In this document: piece after piece, positions 1 to 7,843 of the stretch
Position numbering within the stretch: the first letter of the stretch is position 1
Layout of the letters: each line of letters opens with the position of its first letter
NCBI GenBank assembly: GCA_016789305.1
Contig: JAEURJ010000023.1
Span: 620,001 to 684,000, forward strand
Direction of reading: 5' to 3'
DNA: 64,000 bases
Source of the DNA: Anaerolineales bacterium
Lineage (GTDB): Bacteria; Chloroflexota; Anaerolineae; Anaerolineales; Villigracilaceae
Position numbers and translations under genes: made by a program
The notes under the pieces: model-generated
Told to the model about the DNA's origin: nothing
Databases searched by the model: none
What the model saw: only the letters and a program-made list of their open reading frames with translations

Positions 1-1097
1 AGTTTTTCGCCGCTGTTCGAGAGCTCCCCTGTATAGATCTGGTCTGCAGTGATATCGGAAACCGTGGTGTCATCCGTGCGTTCCAGCAGGAAGTAGCCAT
101 CGTCCTGAATGACCCCGCTCAAACTGATGGAAGGAGAACCATCCTCGGAGCGCAGCACCCATCCAGTTAAATTGGTACAACCAATGCCGCCGGCGGGATT
201 GTATATTTCGATCCATTCATCTCCCGTGCTGGCGGCAGTCCCAGCCCATGCAATTTCGTTGATGACCAGGGAAAGGGGCGTTGAGGTGTTGGAGAGAGTA
301 CAGTTTGGAGTTAATGTAATTGTGGGGGTTGATGTCGTTGTAAAAGTAGCTGTAGCAGAACCAGTTGGAGTTGAGGTCCCAGTTTCTGTGGGAGTAGTTG
401 TAATGGTAGGCGTTTCGGTGTTTGTCGGAGTAGCTGTTGACGGAGCACATGAAGAAATAGCACTCGATGAATTTTGTGGATTGCTAGTAGAACTATTCCA
501 TATAAAATCCGATAAATTGTTTTCTGTATCTTCACAGTTACCACCAATCCCTACTACAATGCGTTCGTAACTTTGATTCGCTGTTCCACTTAACTCTCCT
601 AGTACGGCCCCTTCTTTATATGCTGAATTATTGTTCATTCCAACTTGATCTATAGGAGTAACCAGATCAAACGAAGTGAAAATCGCTATACCACCATCAT
701 CACTGATGCCCGTTCCATAAGTTGTATCTGCAGTACCAGCATAAGTACTTCCAGTATGGGTTATTAAGTAATAACCACCAGCAGGAATAACGGTGCTAGC
801 TGGTATCGTTTTGCGATTGCTGGTACCTGGTATAGGCGTATTTGCATTTGAACCCCAAACTTGCCACCCACTAATATCAATTGATGATAAGGTAGGGTTA
901 TGTAATTCAATAAATTCATCATTCCCTCCTAACTGTCCCCTTGTCCTAAACTCACTAATAACAATATGGTTTGCAAGCGTTTTATAGGGAGCAGCCCCCA
1001 CCTGCTGCTCCACGCGCGGAACGAAGAGCCCAGCGCAGAGCAAAGTCAACAGGGCCGAAGCGAGGAGCGCGCGAAAGAGTGGGGCTTGTTTTTGCAT
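1..1097 (-). CDS. Lamin-tail-domain (LTD) surface protein, truncated by the window edge
   Basis: An open frame of 365 codons runs off the left edge, so the C-terminus is missing. It starts MQKQAPLFRALLASALL, a basic N-terminus followed by a hydrophobic stretch, which is a plausible signal peptide of about 30 residues. Two LTD-like modules follow. The first begins around residue 40 (IVISEFRTRG, DEFIELHNP, ISGWQVWG). A linker made almost only of Thr, Pro, Ser and Ala spans roughly residues 205-255. The second begins near residue 262 (LVINEIAWAG, DEWIEIYNP, LTGWVLRSEDG). LTDs are beta-sandwich domains common in secreted bacterial proteins, often beside nuclease or anchoring domains. Which partner lies beyond the edge cannot be seen. 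No clear ribosome binding site precedes the chosen ATG, and the frame stays open upstream, so the start is supported mainly by the signal peptide. Confidence 0.75.
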   Translation of the reverse strand, partial: MQKQAPLFRALLASALLTLLCAGLFVPRVEQQVGAAPYKTLANHIVISEFRTRGQLGGNDEFIELHNPTLSSIDISGWQVWGSNANTPIPGTSNRKTIPASTVIPAGGYYLITHTGSTYAGTADTTYGTGISDDGGIAIFTSFDLVTPIDQVGMNNNSAYKEGAVLGELSGTANQSYERIVVGIGGNCEDTENNLSDFIWNSSTSNPQNSSSAISSCAPSTATPTNTETPTITTTPTETGTSTPTGSATATFTTTSTPTITLTPNCTLSNTSTPLSLVINEIAWAGTAASTGDEWIEIYNPAGGIGCTNLTGWVLRSEDGSPSISLSGVIQDDGYFLLERTDDTTVSDITADQIYTGELSNSGEK

Positions 1098-1173
1098 GAA
1101 TTTAGGTGTGGATTCTGCTTCCAGTGCCGCACCAATTCTCGGCGGCGTATGAAGCGGAACGTCCCTTGGCGAA

Positions 1174-1179
1174 ATTATA
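1174..1179 (-). promoter_or_regulatory. Possible -10 box for the LTD gene
   Basis: TATAAT on the minus strand, 77 nt upstream of the LTD start codon and just past the spoVS terminator. No convincing -35 box is seen. The same G-T-A-T-A-A-T context recurs upstream of the genes starting at 7323, 28031 and 35839. Confidence 0.3.
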
Positions 1180-1226
1180 CCCGCCTTGGGCGTGAGAATA
1201 TCCGCCCTTTGTATCTATTATCCACT

Positions 1227-1264
1227 AAAAAAAGAAGAGACAGCCTTCCTGAAAGGGCCGTCTC
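1227..1264 (-). terminator. Intrinsic terminator after spoVS
   Basis: On the minus strand GAGACGGCC pairs with GGCTGTCTC (1256-1264 with 1237-1245, 9 bp including one G-T pair) and is followed by a T-run at 1233-1227. It lies 18 nt past the spoVS stop. Confidence 0.85.
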
Positions 1265-1281
1265 CTGTAAATTCTTTTCTG

Positions 1282-1542
1282 TTATCTGGGTTCGACCACC
1301 AGTTTGATGGCGGTGCGTGTCTTTTCCTCGATCTCCACATCCACAAACTCAGGGATGCACACCACATTGATCTCGTCGGTCTTGAGATAATTGATGGCCA
1401 GCACCAAGGCTTTGACAGCCTGATTGACCGCGCCAGCACCGATCGCCTGTACTTCAGCGCGCTTGTGCTCGCGAAAAACACCCGCGATGGCCCCAGCGAC
1501 TGCAGAGGTACGGGAGTTGGCTGAAACTTTGATCACTTCCAT
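1282..1542 (-). CDS. spoVS: Stage V sporulation protein S-like (SpoVS)
   Basis: 86 residues, the usual SpoVS length, starting MEVIKVSANSRTSAVAGAIA. Family hallmarks are present: VQAIGAGAVNQAVKAL in the middle, VVCIPEF, and the C-terminal RTAIKLVVEPR. The frame is open 12 codons further upstream, but GGGAGGT sits 4 nt before this ATG and the family begins here. SpoVS is a small Alba-like nucleic-acid-binding fold needed for late spore development in Bacillus. It is also conserved in many bacteria not known to sporulate, including Deinococcus-Thermus and Chloroflexota, where its role is unknown. No other sporulation gene is in the window. It is the nearest gene to the origin-like region and is transcribed away from it. 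Confidence 0.93.
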   Translation of the reverse strand: MEVIKVSANSRTSAVAGAIAGVFREHKRAEVQAIGAGAVNQAVKALVLAINYLKTDEINVVCIPEFVDVEIEEKTRTAIKLVVEPR

Positions 1543-1594
1543 GGCAACCTCCCAAGGTTGGCTAAGAGGGGACGACAATAGTTTTCGGGATTCT

Positions 1595-2160
1595 ACAGTA
1601 ATCTCGATTCATTATCCTTATTGTAATTATATAGATATGGAATAGTAATATTAGTAGGGCCTGTGGAGAGTGTGGATAAAAGAGATTCACCCCCACATAC
1701 AGACGGACTCATCACGCATCCCACCAAACCTGCGGTTGATTCGACTTTTCAATCATTCGCCACGCTGTGGATTGAATCTGGATAACTTATCCACAATCTG
1801 CGCGGTTATCAACAGTTTCCACAAGCTTTCCATATATTGGATTTTAAAGAAATCACCCCCCATATCTGGGGGGTAAGCATTTGGGGTTATCCGATGGTTA
1901 TTCGAACAAACGGTCTTATTGTCCACAGGCAGAGGTGTTTCTCCACAGTTTTTAGGGACTTTTCCACAGGCTGGGCGATTTATCCTAATATTTTGACTAG
2001 ACAACTACCCCCAAATGTGGCGACTATCGGACAATCCAGGTGGCCTTTTGTGAAATATGGTTCAATACACCCTGCTCTACCGCCGTCCTCGGCGGTGTTT
2101 TCATATGATTCTTGCGCCGAGGACGGCGCAATGAGCTACCTGGATTTTCCACAAATTTAA
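1595..2160. other. oriC: Candidate chromosomal replication origin (DnaA-box cluster)
   Basis: A 640-nt gene-free gap with many DnaA-box-like 9-mers. Exact TTATCCACA occurs at 1787-1795 (+) and 1671-1679 (-). One-mismatch copies are at 1806-1814, 1919-1927, 1939-1947, 1960-1968 and 2145-2153. The left part (1595-1657) is AT-rich and contains TAGTAATATTAGTAG at 1643-1657, a run of TAR-like triplets. Then come a short GC stretch and two back-to-back 9-mers (TGTGGAGAG, TGTGGATAA). That order matches the DnaA-trio/basal-unwinding arrangement described in Bacillus subtilis. A 14-bp inverted repeat (2081-2094 with 2115-2128) lies at the right end. dnaA is not adjacent, dnaN is 49 kb away, and flanking genes are not divergent, so the call rests on the box cluster and the parS sites at 46.7 and 47.4 kb. 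Confidence 0.62.
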
Positions 2161-2181
2161 TAGCCAGGTTGGAAACCTGAC

Positions 2182-3183
2182 CTACAACCCGTTCGCAGCA
2201 GCGATTCCATCAAGGAGAATTTCGATCTCGTCGATGTATTGATCGAGGCCCTCCACCCGCTCCTGAAAATTTTCACCTAATCCCAGCTCATTCACGGCGC
2301 TTTGCCAAAAGCCGAGGTGGTCTCCTTGAAGGACTTCCGCTGAGAAAGTCCATGTGCTGAGCAGCGGCCAGAGCGCAGCCTGCGGGTTTTCTCCGTCCAA
2401 AATGGCCTTGATGGCCTTCTCGTAGTAGTTGAGTCGTGTGGTGTGGATGCGCAGGTCAACGGCGGGGTTCTCGCCCGCCACCTTGAAGGCGGATTTCCAG
2501 TCACCGAGCCATGCGGCCATCCTTTCAACACTGACCTGATTTGCGCCAATCAATCCGTAGGCGCCGATCGAAAGCCCGGGATTTTGAGCGGCCTCCGCGC
2601 GGAATGGGAGTTCCAACAGCAGGCGCCGCTCTTGGATCGGTTCGCCCGTGATCTCTGCCACCGTATTGATCGCATGGTAGAGGGATTTCATATATTTTTT
2701 GATCTCAGCAGGGCCGGCCTGCCCTTCCACTTCGGTCAGGTCCGTCCAGATTTGGCGGGCATGAGCCAGTAATTTGCGGCAGCGTTGCAGCATGAGCGGA
2801 GGCTGTTCAAACTCAAACCCGGCGCGCAGGCTGGCCTGCACAAAGTCAAAGAACTTCTCGCGTTCATACAGCAGCATCGGGTCGTACATTTCATAGCCCA
2901 GCCAGGGATCGCCGCGCAATTCGCGTGGATTCTTGAACTCATCCTTCCCGCGGCGGCTGATATCCAGGTGAAAATCAGGGGTGAGCTTGACGAACTCTCG
3001 GGGTTTTGTGGGGGTGTTTTTGCTGACCAGCACGATATCGATATCGGCGGTGCCGCCCAGCATGGGTTCCACATTGAGCAGGGACCCGGTCAGATAGGCA
3101 GCGATGATCTCCGGGTCGTTGTAGGCCCGTTCCTGCGCCGTTTCCTTGGCAATACGGATGAGTGACTCACGTGTGACGCGCAT
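2182..3183 (-). CDS. Nucleotidyltransferase-fold protein
   Basis: 333 residues from an ATG with AAGGA 5 nt upstream; the frame extends 15 codons further without a ribosome binding site. The N-terminus carries the minimal nucleotidyltransferase signature: GS at 33-34, then ADIDIVLV with Asp47 and Asp49. A third acidic residue may lie in FHLDISRR around 75. The remaining two thirds look helical (CRKLLAHARQIW, LYHAINTVAEI), as in two-domain nucleotidyltransferases with a helical C-terminal half. The family transfers nucleotides to proteins, RNA or small molecules, but the substrate cannot be read here. Despite the short upstream gap, it may share transcription with the deoxynucleoside kinase gene, whose end lies 78 nt before its start. 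Confidence 0.7.
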   Translation of the reverse strand: MRVTRESLIRIAKETAQERAYNDPEIIAAYLTGSLLNVEPMLGGTADIDIVLVSKNTPTKPREFVKLTPDFHLDISRRGKDEFKNPRELRGDPWLGYEMYDPMLLYEREKFFDFVQASLRAGFEFEQPPLMLQRCRKLLAHARQIWTDLTEVEGQAGPAEIKKYMKSLYHAINTVAEITGEPIQERRLLLELPFRAEAAQNPGLSIGAYGLIGANQVSVERMAAWLGDWKSAFKVAGENPAVDLRIHTTRLNYYEKAIKAILDGENPQAALWPLLSTWTFSAEVLQGDHLGFWQSAVNELGLGENFQERVEGLDQYIDEIEILLDGIAAANGL

Positions 3184-3199
3184 AAATGTCCTTGTATCT

Positions 3200-3262
3200 G
3201 TAGGGGCGACCCGCCCAGCGAGGGCCAAGCGCCTTGATTTTCTCTTGAAGGGTCGCCCCTAC
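3200..3262. repeat. Inverted repeat between kinase and nucleotidyltransferase genes
   Basis: GTAGGGGCGACCC at 3200-3212 is repeated inverted at 3250-3262, forming a 13-bp stem with a 37-nt loop. It overlaps the stop codon of the kinase gene. A related but shorter palindrome lies at 42560-42585, so this looks like a dispersed intergenic repeat. It could also act as an mRNA processing or termination hairpin. Confidence 0.6.
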
Positions 3263-3897
3263 TACTCGAGAGGCAGACTCTGCTGAAACGGAGTCAGCCC
3301 GAGGGTTTCGCGGATGCGGTTCTCGATCAGCTTGAGATGTTCCATGTTTTGAATGATGTTCAACTCATTGCTGTCGATCTTCAACACGGGCGTATGGTCA
3401 AATGGCCTGGAGAAGAAATCCTCGTACGCCATGTTCAGTTCGTGGATGTAATCGCGCTCCATCTGCCGTTCGTAGGGACGGTCGCGAAAGGCGATGCGCT
3501 GCATAAGTGTTTCGGTGCTGGCTTGCAAATACACCAACAGGTCCGGCTTGGGAATTTTTTCGCCGAGCGCCTCATGGACTCTGTAGTACATGTCCAGTTC
3601 ATCGCCCTTGATGTTGATGCGGGCAAAGAGCGAATCTTTTGCGAAGGTGTAATCTGCGATCAGGTTCTTTCCTGCGGCGAGTGCCTGCGGTACTTTGCTG
3701 TTTTGCTGATGATAGCGGCTGAGCAGGAAGAAGATCTGCGTTTGAAATGCGTAGCGTGCGCGGTCCCCATAGAAATCGGAAAGAAACGGATTTTCCTCAA
3801 AAACTTCGAGCAGGACTTCTGCATCGAACGTATTTTGTAGCATGCGGGCCAGTGTGGTCTTTCCGACCCCAATGACACCTTCAATGGCAATATACAT
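3262..3897 (-). CDS. Deoxynucleoside kinase (dCK/dGK family)
   Basis: 211 residues, the usual length of bacterial deoxyadenosine/deoxycytidine/deoxyguanosine kinases. The P-loop GVIGVGKTT lies at 7-15. EENPFLSDFY around 35-44 provides the family's substrate-site segment. LIADYTFAKD near 82 corresponds to the conserved DR/DY-type motif after the third strand. RDRPYERQMERDY around 138-150 is the arginine-rich lid. The enzyme phosphorylates deoxynucleosides in salvage, using ATP in the cytoplasm. Which nucleoside is preferred cannot be judged. The ATG start is directly before the P-loop strand, as usual. The gene is divergent from the glycosyltransferase at 4016, with a long inverted repeat between them. 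Confidence 0.88.
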   Translation of the reverse strand: MYIAIEGVIGVGKTTLARMLQNTFDAEVLLEVFEENPFLSDFYGDRARYAFQTQIFFLLSRYHQQNSKVPQALAAGKNLIADYTFAKDSLFARINIKGDELDMYYRVHEALGEKIPKPDLLVYLQASTETLMQRIAFRDRPYERQMERDYIHELNMAYEDFFSRPFDHTPVLKIDSNELNIIQNMEHLKLIENRIRETLGLTPFQQSLPLE

Positions 3898-3939
3898 GAA
3901 CCAACACTCCGTAATTGATGTAAGTTAAGGATACCATAA

Positions 3940-3997
3940 CCCTGCCCGCTCGGGGGCTTTACCACTTCGTGGCACGAGAGACTCCGAGCGGGCAGGG
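3940..3997. repeat. Long inverted repeat between divergent genes
   Basis: CCCTGCCCGCTCGG at 3940-3953 is exactly repeated inverted at 3984-3997 (14-bp perfect stem), with a smaller CCAC-TTC-GTGG hairpin in the loop. It ends 5 nt before the -10 box of the plus-strand glycosyltransferase. It may be an operator or a structural repeat. Confidence 0.6.
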
Positions 3998-4001
3998 AAG
4001 T

Positions 4002-4007
4002 TATAAT
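4002..4007 (+). promoter_or_regulatory. -10 box of a probable leaderless transcript
   Basis: TATAAT ends 8 nt before the ATG at 4016, so a start point 6-8 nt downstream would fall at or next to the start codon. No Shine-Dalgarno sequence is present, which fits a leaderless message. Confidence 0.45.
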
Positions 4008-4015
4008 TCTCTTCA

Positions 4016-5020
4016 ATGAAACCTGTGATCTGCATCACCCCATTTGTAAAAGGCGGCGGAGGCATGGCCTCCTTTCGTTTGAAATTTGAGCAGGGACTTC
4101 AATCCCGCGATGTGATCATCAACCACGACCTGACCATCAAATCCGATGCGGTGTTGGTGATCGCCGGCACGCGTAATTTATGGCAGCTGCATCAGGCGCG
4201 CAAACGCGGTGTGCGCATCGTCCAGCGCCTGGACGGGGTCAACTGGGTGCAGCGCGTGCGCTGGACCGGTCCGCGGTATCACATCCGCGCGGAGTATGGG
4301 AATTTTATGCTCTCGCTCATTCGAAGAAGATTTGCAGACCGCGTCATATATCAAAGCGAATTTATTCAGCGCTGGTGGAACGATTGGTATGGAGAAGTCC
4401 GCGCCCCTTCGACGGTAATATTGAATGGAATCAATCTGGAACGATATTCGCCTGAAGGAAAGCATGATCGCCCGAAGGATCGATATCGCCTGCTTTTACT
4501 GGAAGGAAGTCTCGCCGGCGGATTGAATGCCGGCCTGTTTCATGGCGTGGCCCTTGCGGAAAAACTTGCGGAAAGGCACCCCATGGAAGTGGTGGTGGCA
4601 GGCAAAGTCGATGAATCGACACAGGTGAAATTGCAAAGCAAGGTGCCCGTGAAATTTTTAGGCACGATCCCGCGTGAGGAAATTCCACAATTAGCACGTT
4701 CTTCGCATCTGATGTATTGTGCCGAGGTCAACCCGCCGTGCCCGAATTCGGTGGTCGAAGCGTTGGCTTGCGGACTTCCTGTCATTGGATTTGACAGCGG
4801 CTCGCTCAAAGAATTGGTTGGTGATCATGCCGGGCGGATCGTTCCTTACGGATCGAATCCATGGAAGCTGCAAACGCCTCATATCGCGGCGTTGGCTGAT
4901 TCAGCGGAAGAAGTTTTATCAAAGCAGGAGCAGTTTCGGGCCGCGGCGCGGAAGCGTGCCGAGTCCATTTTAGGTTTGGACCGGATGGTCGATGCCTATT
5001 TGAAGGTATTGTTGGGATGA
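4016..5020 (+). CDS. Glycosyltransferase, GT4-like (GT-B fold)
   Basis: 334 residues. The N-terminal half has the glycine-rich acceptor loop KGGGGMASFRLKFEQGL near 13-29. The C-terminal half has the nucleotide-sugar-binding features of GT-B retaining enzymes: an LLLEGSLAGG strand-loop, VVVAGKV, and CPNSVVEALACGLPVIG, where the Glu binds the donor ribose/phosphate. It is short for GT4 and lacks membrane segments, so it probably works on the inner face of the membrane. Likely substrates are lipid-linked or protein-linked glycans, but donor and acceptor are unknown. Its last codon overlaps the next glycosyltransferase (ATGA), showing co-translation. Confidence 0.82.
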   Translation: MKPVICITPFVKGGGGMASFRLKFEQGLQSRDVIINHDLTIKSDAVLVIAGTRNLWQLHQARKRGVRIVQRLDGVNWVQRVRWTGPRYHIRAEYGNFMLSLIRRRFADRVIYQSEFIQRWWNDWYGEVRAPSTVILNGINLERYSPEGKHDRPKDRYRLLLLEGSLAGGLNAGLFHGVALAEKLAERHPMEVVVAGKVDESTQVKLQSKVPVKFLGTIPREEIPQLARSSHLMYCAEVNPPCPNSVVEALACGLPVIGFDSGSLKELVGDHAGRIVPYGSNPWKLQTPHIAALADSAEEVLSKQEQFRAAARKRAESILGLDRMVDAYLKVLLG

Positions 5021-6093
5021 TCAAGTATTCCGGCAGGCTGGCTTTGCAGCAGCGCGTGCTCCCCAGTTATCGCGTCCCGTTCTTTGATTTGCTCGCGAGT
5101 CAGTGCGACGGCGGCATGAGTGTGTTTGCCGGACAGGCGCAGAAAGTAGAAATGATCGCGAGTGGGAAAACACAAATCGCGAAACATAGCGAAACAAAAA
5201 ATATTCACTTGCTCGGTGGTATGTTCTATCTTTGTTATCAACAGGGGTTTGTGAATTGGCTGGAGGAATGGAATCCCGACGCGCTGATCGTCGAGGCGAA
5301 CCCACGATATCTGTCCACATCGTCTGCGGTGAAATGGATGCACCAGCGCGGACGAAAAGTGATCGGCTGGGGGCTGGGTTCCCCAACGGTCCATGGAATT
5401 AGAAAACAACGGAGACTTTCATTTATCAGTCAATTTGACGCGATGATCTCCTACAGTCGACGCGGCGCGGATGAATATGCGGCGCTGGGTTTTGCACGCG
5501 AAAAAATATTTGTGGCGCATAATTCGGTTTCGCCGGCGCCCAGTTCCTCAATGACTCACAGACCTTTGACCTTTGACCTTCGACCTTGCATTTTATTTGT
5601 GGGAAGATTGCAATCGCGTAAACGAGTCGATCATTTATTGCGTGCCTGCGCTGAAATGGTATCCAAGCCGCGTTTAATGATCGTCGGCGACGGACCGGAA
5701 CGTGATGCGTTGAGATCATTTGCGCAGGAAATTTATCCATCCGCGGAATTTATCGGCGCAAAGCACGGATTGGAACTCAAACCGTACTTTGAACAAGCTG
5801 ATCTTTTCGTCCTGCCTGGCACCGGCGGACTCGCCGTGCAGGAAGCAATGAGTTACGGATTGCCGGTTATTGTGGCAAAAGGGGACGGCACGCAGGATGA
5901 TCTGGTGCGCGAGAATAACGGCTGGCAAATTCCCCCGGAAGATTATGATGCATTGGTTTCCACAATGAAAAACGCGCTATCCAATATAGCGCGTTTGCGG
6001 GAGATGGGGAAAGAATCGTTTCGGATCGTTTCGGAGGAGATCAATATCGGGAAGATGGCCGAAGTTTTTGTACGGGCATTAAATTCCATTTAA
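5017..6093 (+). CDS. Glycosyltransferase, GT4-like (GT-B fold)
   Basis: 358 residues, overlapping the previous glycosyltransferase by 4 nt. The C-terminal domain is typical: ILFVGRLQSRKRVDHLLRA (strand and basic residues of the donor site), LMIVGDGPERDAL, and LPGTGGLAVQEAMSYGLPVI with the conserved Glu. The N-terminal domain begins RVLPSYRVPFFDLLA, which resembles GT4 enzymes acting on exported polysaccharides. An odd insertion sits in the interdomain linker (SSSMTHRPLTFDLRP), encoded by tandem CTTTGAC heptamers at 5564-5584. The pair probably builds one glycan, but its nature is unknown. The stop codon lies inside an inverted repeat. Confidence 0.82.
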   Translation: MIKYSGRLALQQRVLPSYRVPFFDLLASQCDGGMSVFAGQAQKVEMIASGKTQIAKHSETKNIHLLGGMFYLCYQQGFVNWLEEWNPDALIVEANPRYLSTSSAVKWMHQRGRKVIGWGLGSPTVHGIRKQRRLSFISQFDAMISYSRRGADEYAALGFAREKIFVAHNSVSPAPSSSMTHRPLTFDLRPCILFVGRLQSRKRVDHLLRACAEMVSKPRLMIVGDGPERDALRSFAQEIYPSAEFIGAKHGLELKPYFEQADLFVLPGTGGLAVQEAMSYGLPVIVAKGDGTQDDLVRENNGWQIPPEDYDALVSTMKNALSNIARLREMGKESFRIVSEEINIGKMAEVFVRALNSI

Positions 6094-6153
6094 CCGCAAA
6101 GCACGCCAAGGTCGCTAAGAAAACTTTGCACTCTTTGCGTGCTTTGCGGTTAA
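6090..6153. repeat. Inverted repeat, MITE-like or terminator
   Basis: The arm TTAACCGCAAAGCACGCCAAG (6090-6110) is inverted at 6133-6153 with one mismatch. The left arm contains the TAA stop of the upstream gene. The sequence type (TTTAACC-C-AAAG-repeats) matches the repeats flanking the GxxExxY gene at 18017 and 18583. Here it lacks any ORF. It lies between convergent genes and may terminate both. Confidence 0.7.
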
Positions 6154-6156
6154 CAA

Positions 6157-7323
6157 TTACGGTAATTTCACCTGGGTGGAAATCACAAATCCTTCCACGC
6201 CGCTCTTTGTTCTCACATTGATCCATTTACTCTCCTTGCCAACTTTTGCCCGTGCCTTCTTTTCATCTTCAATGACGGTCAATTGTGATTTCATCGGTTC
6301 TGTTGCAAAGACCTTGGCTTTTTGCGATGCGGTCTCATAGATTTTTGCGCCCAGTCTTCCAACCTTTGAATTCACAACCACATAAAAAGAAGATTCTGGT
6401 GCGGTGGGAGCAGGTTGCGGATTGGGGGAAGATGTTGGTGCAGTCGTTGGGGAGGAAGTGGCCGGCGTGCTCGCGGCAGGCGCAGGCGTGCTTGTTTGGA
6501 CTCTTTCCAGATACCACGCGGCAGCAAACCCTTCCTTGCCATTCTCGGTTCGCACGCGCACCCATTGATTCACGCCGCCGATCTTTGATTCGCCGTCGGC
6601 TTCCAGCAAAGTTAATAATGAACCAGCAGGAGTCACAACCACGATATTTGCCGTGCTGGATGTGTCGATGCTGGAACGAACATTCAACCCCCAGGTCACT
6701 TCCGCTTTGACTCGGGCGTAGGGTCCGCCGGTCGTGGGCGTGGCAGTTGTCGGCGTGGTTTGAGGCGTGCTGGTCGTTCCACCTGAGCCGTAGGCTTCAT
6801 ACAAAATCACATGCGAGATCGCACGCTGCAGCGTGCGTCCCTGCGCGTATCGTTTCATCAACAGATCTTCCTTTGTGATGTCTGTTTGATACGGCCATGG
6901 GTCGAGCATCAAATAATCATTTCCCTTGCGCGCGTACAACACCACCCAATGCGTTTGAATACCCTCCGACGGAGAACGATCCACTTGCACAATGGCAGGC
7001 TGACCGGCGGCAATTGCCGCATCAATTTGTGAAAGTGGCGCATCACTGTTGCCGCATGGGATGAAAGCCTTCAAGGAAACTTTTGGATAAATTTTGCCGA
7101 CCGCACCCCACACAATGCCTGCGCCGGCAAATCCGCTCACGTTCTTAAGCTTTTGATTCAGTGTTTTTGGGGTTTCGTTATATCCGTGCCCGTTGAGCAG
7201 CATGGTCACCGCGGTCAATGCGCAGCCCACATAACCGATGGTATCTTCGGCGGTGCCGAAGCCGAGGATGTCCTGTTTCCATTTTGGATCCTGCTGGGAA
7301 TAATAAACGAGTTGGAATGCCAT
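6157..7323 (-). CDS. C39-like cysteine peptidase with SH3-like domains
   Basis: 388 residues. Residues 1-165 match papain-like C39 domains: Gln10/Gln11 for the oxyanion hole, Cys34 in GYVGCALTAVTML, a His in IQTHWVVLYA and an Asp in YLMLDPW. An SH3b-like module follows at about 200-275 (WGLNVRSSIDTSS, WVRVRTENGKEGFAAAWYL). A Pro/Ser/Thr linker leads to a second SH3-like module ending EGFVISTQVKLP. No signal peptide is visible at the chosen ATG, although the architecture suggests an envelope enzyme, so export may be unconventional. GAGGT precedes the ATG and TATAAT lies about 35 nt upstream. C39 enzymes cleave leader peptides or cell-wall peptides; the target is unknown. Confidence 0.8.
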   Translation of the reverse strand: MAFQLVYYSQQDPKWKQDILGFGTAEDTIGYVGCALTAVTMLLNGHGYNETPKTLNQKLKNVSGFAGAGIVWGAVGKIYPKVSLKAFIPCGNSDAPLSQIDAAIAAGQPAIVQVDRSPSEGIQTHWVVLYARKGNDYLMLDPWPYQTDITKEDLLMKRYAQGRTLQRAISHVILYEAYGSGGTTSTPQTTPTTATPTTGGPYARVKAEVTWGLNVRSSIDTSSTANIVVVTPAGSLLTLLEADGESKIGGVNQWVRVRTENGKEGFAAAWYLERVQTSTPAPAASTPATSSPTTAPTSSPNPQPAPTAPESSFYVVVNSKVGRLGAKIYETASQKAKVFATEPMKSQLTVIEDEKKARAKVGKESKWINVRTKSGVEGFVISTQVKLP

Positions 7324-7401
7324 GGGACCTCACTTGATCTAATAAAATAATGACCGGATTATACACGCGCCTCGAACTTAACAGACGCCTGCCTCCACCC
7401 A

Positions 7402-7830
7402 TCAGGCTTTTATCGCCGCCTGATGAAAATTCACAATGCTCTCAATGAACTGTTTTTGGCCCGAGGCATAATGCGTGGCGAGCGAATTCAAACGAAAAAT
7501 GAGAGTCTTGCCTTCTTTCAATTCAATTGCGACCATCTTCTGGTTGAGAAATCCGCTGGGCTTGATGGACTTGATATCTGTGTAGGGAATCTCAGCCATT
7601 TCTTTGTTCACCGTTTTCAGGGATGCAACTCCCATTTCAGTGGCGATCAGGAACAGGCGTTTGCGTGTGAGTGCGGCAAAGAAATATCCATCGCCGATCA
7701 GGCTGAGTCCGTGCGAAACTACGGACATGGTCAATGATTTTGTGAAAAGAAAACCTGTCACCTCAATGCCTTCGCCGGGGGACAGGCGCGGTGAAATTTC
7801 CTTGTGAACGAACTCATCATATTTGTGCAT
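7402..7830 (-). CDS. Small PH-like domain protein
   Basis: 142 residues, soluble, with no signal peptide. Alternating short strands (GYFFAALTRKRLFLIATEMG, MAEIPYTDIKSI, MVAIELKEGKTLIFRLNS) and a C-terminal helix resemble bacterial PH (bPH) domains, which sense or bind unknown ligands near membranes. It is the last gene of a tight minus-strand series that begins with the SHOCT protein at 13099. It starts 13 nt after the lipoprotein gene, with AGGAT before the ATG. Function unknown. Confidence 0.6.
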   Translation of the reverse strand: MHKYDEFVHKEISPRLSPGEGIEVTGFLFTKSLTMSVVSHGLSLIGDGYFFAALTRKRLFLIATEMGVASLKTVNKEMAEIPYTDIKSIKPSGFLNQKMVAIELKEGKTLIFRLNSLATHYASGQKQFIESIVNFHQAAIKA

Positions 7831-7843
7831 GGCTTTAATCCTG

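Noticed and set aside
1837..2160. Plus-strand 107-codon frame in the origin-like gap
   Set aside because: It runs through the DnaA boxes and an inverted repeat, has no ribosome binding site and its product resembles nothing.
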